This document shows, in pieces, positions 63,414 to 64,000 of a stretch of 64,000 nt of DNA; positions within the stretch are counted from its first letter, which is position 1; the number at the start of each line of letters is the position of its first letter. This DNA is from Pseudomonadota bacterium (lineage in GTDB: Bacteria; Pseudomonadota; Alphaproteobacteria; Rhizobiales; Beijerinckiaceae). Where the stretch lies: assembly GCA_021781815.1 (NCBI GenBank), contig JAJXWB010000014.1, forward strand, positions 1-64,000, given 5' to 3'. Made by a program: the position numbers and the translations under genes. Below the pieces are notes generated by a model. The model did no database searches. It was not told where the DNA came from and saw nothing but the letters and a program-made list of their open reading frames with translations.

Positions 63414-64000
63414 TCACCCGAAATTCAGTTTCAGCCCCGGCCGCGGCCACTCGAACGATACGAGCTTTCCTGTCGAGGACAGCGTGACATAGGCCGTACG
63501 CATGTCCGGGCCGCCGAAGCAGATGTTCGTCGTATACGGGTCCGGCATGGCGAAATGCTCGATGGACGTTCCGTCCGGCGAGATCGCGGTGACGCCGCCA
63601 TTGAACAAGGTGGCGACACAGACATAGCCCGCGCTGTCGACCGCAAGCGAGTCGAACAACTGGAACCCCGGCAGACCCGCCAGCAACTGCCCGCCGCGCG
63701 CAGCAAAACCAGTCTGGCCCGGCGCGATCTTGCCCGGCGCATCAAGCGCCCACTTCCACACCCGCCCGGTCTGCGTCTCGGCGGCGTAGAGCGTCTTTTC
63801 GTCGGGCGACAGGCCGATGCCGTTCGGCGTCATCAGCGGATAGACGGCCTCGGCGATAGACGAACCGTCGGCCTTCGCATAATAAAGCCCGCCGCGATCG
63901 AGATCGCGCGCCCGCGCCTTGCCGAGATCAGTGAACCACAGCCCGCCCGAGCGGTCGACCACGATGTCGTTTGGACCCTTGAGGGGACCGTTTTCGGCAG
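63414..64000 (-). CDS. SMP-30/gluconolactonase-like protein (5' end outside window)
   Basis: The minus-strand frame stays open to the right edge, so the N-terminus is missing. The visible 195 residues show the SMP-30 beta-propeller pattern: ENGPLKGPNDIVVDRSGGLWFTDLG, YPLMTPNGIGLSPDEKTLYAAETQTGRVW, FQLFDSLAVDSAGYVCVATL and NICFGGPDMRTAYVTLSSTGKL, with the metal-binding Asn and Asp in place. It likely hydrolyses a sugar lactone or related ester; the substrate is unknown. Confidence 0.9.
   Translation of the reverse strand, partial: AENGPLKGPNDIVVDRSGGLWFTDLGKARARDLDRGGLYYAKADGSSIAEAVYPLMTPNGIGLSPDEKTLYAAETQTGRVWKWALDAPGKIAPGQTGFAARGGQLLAGLPGFQLFDSLAVDSAGYVCVATLFNGGVTAISPDGTSIEHFAMPDPYTTNICFGGPDMRTAYVTLSSTGKLVSFEWPRPGLKLNFG

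Overview
The window is about 64 kb of GC-rich DNA from an alphaproteobacterium, most likely Hyphomicrobiales (Rhizobiales). The evidence is gene content and order: uvrC-pgsA-moaD-moaE, lgt-midA-pgeF, the trxB/lsrB pair, a MarR/response regulator pair like PetP/PetR, and a DUF3489-DUF2924-serine recombinase module. I cannot name the genus; a Beijerinckiaceae/Methylocystaceae-like organism is only a guess.

Left part (1-13.7 kb) is accessory. A complete type I-C CRISPR-Cas locus lies on the minus strand: cas3, a small GIY-YIG-like gene, cas5c, cas8c, cas7, cas4, cas1, cas2, then the leader and the leader-proximal end of the array, which runs off the left edge. The first and third spacers are 9-bp-overlapping, opposite-strand samples of the same foreign target, and each supplies the other's TTC PAM. 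After an acyl-CoA dehydrogenase comes the recombinase module, ending about 320 bp from a CAT-anticodon tRNA.

Middle part (14-46 kb) is core chromosome. It holds rpoD and dnaG, panB, yqeY, carA, a methyltransferase, a lipoprotein and prs. Next are trxB and its LysR neighbour lsrB, followed by an intergenic region with a minus-strand terminator and pyrimidine-rich segments that may be an AbcR-type sRNA. Then come tcuAB and a NapC/NirT tetraheme cytochrome behind a near-perfect Crp/Fnr-type site. MTA/adenine salvage (mtnP, apt), a double MaoC protein, a Crp/Fnr regulator, molybdopterin synthase (moaD, moaE), pgsA, uvrC, the lgt operon, ubiK and proC follow.

Right part (46-64 kb) is regulatory and respiratory. 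A TetR gene and a divergent DUF1348 gene share a double operator. A translationally coupled MarR-response regulator-histidine kinase set follows. A minus-strand nitrate respiration operon runs narK (fused NarK1-NarK2), narG, narH, narJ, narI, a parvulin, an unknown 108-residue protein and DUF2478, with a divergent NarR-like Crp/Fnr gene using a TTG start. The window closes with rplY, pth and a truncated SMP-30 lactonase gene.

Functional links: moaD/moaE make the pterin cofactor needed by NarG; the NapC-type cytochrome and the Crp/Fnr-type sites fit anaerobic N-oxide respiration; mtnP releases adenine that apt recycles with PRPP made by prs.
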